Shown here: piece by piece, positions 62,173 through 64,000 of the stretch
How the letters are laid out: each line of letters starts with the position of its first letter
Position numbering within the stretch: the first letter of the stretch is position 1
NCBI RefSeq assembly: GCF_030816475.1
Contig: NZ_JAUSXF010000001.1
Span: 1,116,001 to 1,180,000, forward strand
Direction of reading: 5' to 3'
Length of the DNA stretch: 64,000 bases
Source: Arthrobacter pascens
GTDB lineage: Bacteria; Actinomycetota; Actinomycetes; Actinomycetales; Micrococcaceae
Position numbers and translations under genes: made by a program
The notes under the pieces: generated by a model
Database searches by the model: none
What the model was told of the DNA's origin: nothing
Seen by the model: the letters and a program-made list of their open reading frames with translations, nothing else

Positions 62173-62979
62173 TTAAGGAGCGGCTTCGGCTTCCAGGTGC
62201 AATGCCCTCAGCCTGCCTTCGAGCAACACCCCGAGGGACTTACGGCCGGCAGCATTCATATGCACGGCGTCGGCCAGGTTCTTGGCGAGATCGTACTTGG
62301 TCAGCCAGTCGCCGACCCCTATGAAAGGCAATCCATGCCTTGCTGCGACCGTCCCGAGAAGCGCGTCCACCTGGCTGCGGCGGCCACCTCCGTAGTTGGT
62401 TCCCCGGGCCAGGGTGCCGATCATTGCCATCGGGGTGTCCGGGTAGCGCTGCCGGAGGGCGGCGATCAGGCGATCGGCATTGGCAACGATTTGTGCGTCG
62501 GTGGCACCTTGGCCCGCATCGTTGCCGCCGCCCTGGATGACGATCAGCGGGGGAGTTCCATACGGAAGCTTCCAGTCACCCCGCAGCAGGGCCTCGATGT
62601 AGTTCCCGGTCTTGCCGTTGCCCGCCACGAAGCCTGTCCCGCCAAGGCCGCAAAAGTGGACCTTGTAACCGACTGCCTCCAGGCCAAGGCGCGGCCAGCC
62701 GTCGTACGGTTCGGACTGGGAGTCACCAATTAGCAGTGCTGTGTGCCCGATGTCCGGCACTACCACCTCGTCCCGGCCGTTTTCCAGGTTGCGCACGTAG
62801 GAGCCGGCCGGAAGTGTGGCCGGGTCGGCACCGCCCGCCTCGGACTGCCCGGGTTCCTGCTCCGCAGCCTGGGCAGGGGAGGCAGCAGGGCGTTCTGGGG
62901 ACTGACCGCAGCCGCTCAGGAGGACGCCGACGGCGATTCCACATGCAACAAAGCGCGTCAGAGCCGAGGCTTTTCGCAT
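62173..62979 (-). CDS. SGNH/GDSL-type hydrolase lipoprotein
   Basis: The protein has 268 residues from ATG 62979 (GGAGA upstream; the frame to 63030 is less likely). It has lipobox GVLLSGCGQ and a Pro/Ala/Glu-rich linker, then the SGNH blocks: S87 in LLIGDSQSE, GLGGTGF, VIQGGGNDAG and the terminal Asp-His pair in DAVHMNAAG. Members hydrolyse esters, often on sugars or lipids outside the membrane. Convergent with the dpp operon. Confidence 0.85.
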   Translation of the reverse strand: MRKASALTRFVACGIAVGVLLSGCGQSPERPAASPAQAAEQEPGQSEAGGADPATLPAGSYVRNLENGRDEVVVPDIGHTALLIGDSQSEPYDGWPRLGLEAVGYKVHFCGLGGTGFVAGNGKTGNYIEALLRGDWKLPYGTPPLIVIQGGGNDAGQGATDAQIVANADRLIAALRQRYPDTPMAMIGTLARGTNYGGGRRSQVDALLGTVAARHGLPFIGVGDWLTKYDLAKNLADAVHMNAAGRKSLGVLLEGRLRALHLEAEAAP

Positions 62980-63248
62980 CAGTGGTTCTCCGGGCTTGCT
63001 TGGGTTATCACAGCCATGATGAGCTATCAAGTCAAGAAAATCCAGTGATCCTTCTCACGGTGTCAACGCGGCCGTCCGGACGCCCTGGTCATGGGGTTCC
63101 TGGCTGGTCAATGAATTTTAGGCCAATAAATGGCTCAGCGGCTAGAATAGGGGAGGTGCCCTGTGCAAAGGGACTAATCCGTCGTGCGTTCCAGTTGGAA
63201 ATGTCGCGATACAACAGCTGACTTCACCACTGAATCGAGCCATTACGC

Positions 63249-64000
63249 ATGTCTGAAACCACCACCAACACCGCGGTAGCCACTGCATCGCGCAGTGACC
63301 TGCGCAACGTCGCGATCGTGGCCCACGTTGACCACGGCAAGACCACCCTGGTCGACGCCATGCTCAAGCAGACCAACTCCTTTGCCGAGCACAACCACCT
63401 TGAGGACCGGGTGATGGACTCGGGTGATCTGGAGCGCGAAAAGGGCATCACCATCCTGGCCAAGAACACCACCGTGGCCTACAACGGACCGTCCTCCAAG
63501 GGCGAGACGATCACCATCAACGTCATCGACACCCCCGGCCACGCCGACTTCGGTGGCGAGGTGGAGCGCGGTCTGTCCATGGTGGACGGCGTTGTGCTGC
63601 TGGTTGATGCTTCCGAAGGCCCGCTGCCCCAGACGCGCTTCGTGCTGCGCAAGGCCCTGGCCGCGCACCTGCCCGTCATCCTGCTGGTCAACAAGACCGA
63701 CCGCCCCGACGCCCGCATCGAGGAAGTCGTCCACGAGTCGATGGACCTCCTCCTGGGCCTCGCCTCGGACCTCGCGGACGAGGTCCCGGACCTGGACCTG
63801 GACAAGATCCTCAACGTCCCGGTTGTTTACGCAGCCGCCAAGGTTGGCCGCGCCTCCCTCGAGCAGCCGGCCGACGGAACCGCGCCGGAGAACGAGGACC
63901 TGGAGCCACTGTTCCAGACCATCATCGAGCACATCCCCGCTCCCACGTACAACCCGAACGGTGTCCTCCAGGCCCACGTCACCAACCTGGACGCCTCCCC
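63249..64000 (+). CDS. typA: Translational GTPase TypA/BipA (3' truncated by window edge)
   Basis: From ATG 63249 the frame is open to the window end (250 codons). The N-terminal GTPase has AHVDHGKTT (G1), REKGITI (G2), [15 protein letters not shown] (G3) and NKTDRPDAR (G4). TypA associates with the ribosome during stress and cold. The frame ends at the window edge, so domains II-V lie outside. Upstream, TAGAAT at 63143-63148 is a candidate -10 element in the long 5' leader. Confidence 0.93.
   Translation, partial: MSETTTNTAVATASRSDLRNVAIVAHVDHGKTTLVDAMLKQTNSFAEHNHLEDRVMDSGDLEREKGITILAKNTTVAYNGPSSKGETITINVIDTPGHADFGGEVERGLSMVDGVVLLVDASEGPLPQTRFVLRKALAAHLPVILLVNKTDRPDARIEEVVHESMDLLLGLASDLADEVPDLDLDKILNVPVVYAAAKVGRASLEQPADGTAPENEDLEPLFQTIIEHIPAPTYNPNGVLQAHVTNLDAS

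Overview
The window is about 64 kb of high-GC actinobacterial DNA. It most resembles Arthrobacter/Pseudarthrobacter-type Micrococcaceae. The basis is codon usage rich in G/C third positions, many GTG/TTG starts, the protein types (RmuC, PPK2, OpuC-like and Dpp-like ABC systems, paired Lrp/AsnC regulators, Hpt-like and STAS-like small proteins) and the neighbourhoods xseAB-ispH-rmuC-ychF and dpp-typA. The genus is inferred; no rRNA or complete tRNA is present.

Left part (1-24448), dense and chromosomal in character: a truncated membrane-bound molybdopterin oxidoreductase, an ABC-F ATPase, CorA with an orphan AFG1/ZapE-like domain, a DUF1761 membrane protein, two Lrp/AsnC regulators, two MFS exporters (one divergent from a LysR regulator), a BadF-type sugar kinase, a pirin, a four-gene osmoprotectant ABC importer (12461-15967), an alanine-type aminotransferase, a PPK2 kinase, xseB/xseA, a membrane protein, ispH, rmuC and ychF.

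Middle part (24449-51259), an integrated element: the last 20 bases of ychF (24429-24448) are repeated exactly at 51240-51259. Broken tyrosine-integrase C-termini lie just beyond both copies on the same strand, and 11-bp-phased tccgca repeats lie beside both. I read this as a roughly 26.8-kb integrative element in the 3' end of ychF, followed by the remains of a second related element (from 51260) in tandem. The element carries a choline-to-glycine-betaine operon (TetR, GMC oxidoreductase, aldehyde dehydrogenase, APC permease) with a clear TetR operator. Next comes a decaying stretch with frameshifted umuC, monooxygenase-like and DUF7793 remnants, then a beta-lactamase-fold lipoprotein and a lipoprotein gene between two recombinase-like sites. 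A SipW-type signal peptidase sits with a probable small substrate. A signalling cluster follows (Hpt-like protein without its histidine, OmpR-type regulator, DUF7793 protein, TPR protein), then small membrane proteins, a RES-type toxin-antitoxin pair and the tail of a methyltransferase-nuclease.

Right part (51260-64000): a degraded zone with the second integrase remnant, an excisionase-like HTH remnant, membrane proteins, a DHFR/RibD-type reductase and an alpha/beta-hydrolase fragment. From 54638 dense coding resumes: a peptide ABC transporter (two tandem binding proteins, two permeases, one fused double ATPase), a GDSL lipoprotein, and the start of typA/bipA, which runs off the window.

Functional links: the ABC importer at 12.4-16.0 kb and the acquired bet operon at 25.4-31.4 kb together suggest uptake and oxidation of choline-type osmoprotectants. 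The signal peptidase and its neighbour suggest a dedicated surface-protein export pair.
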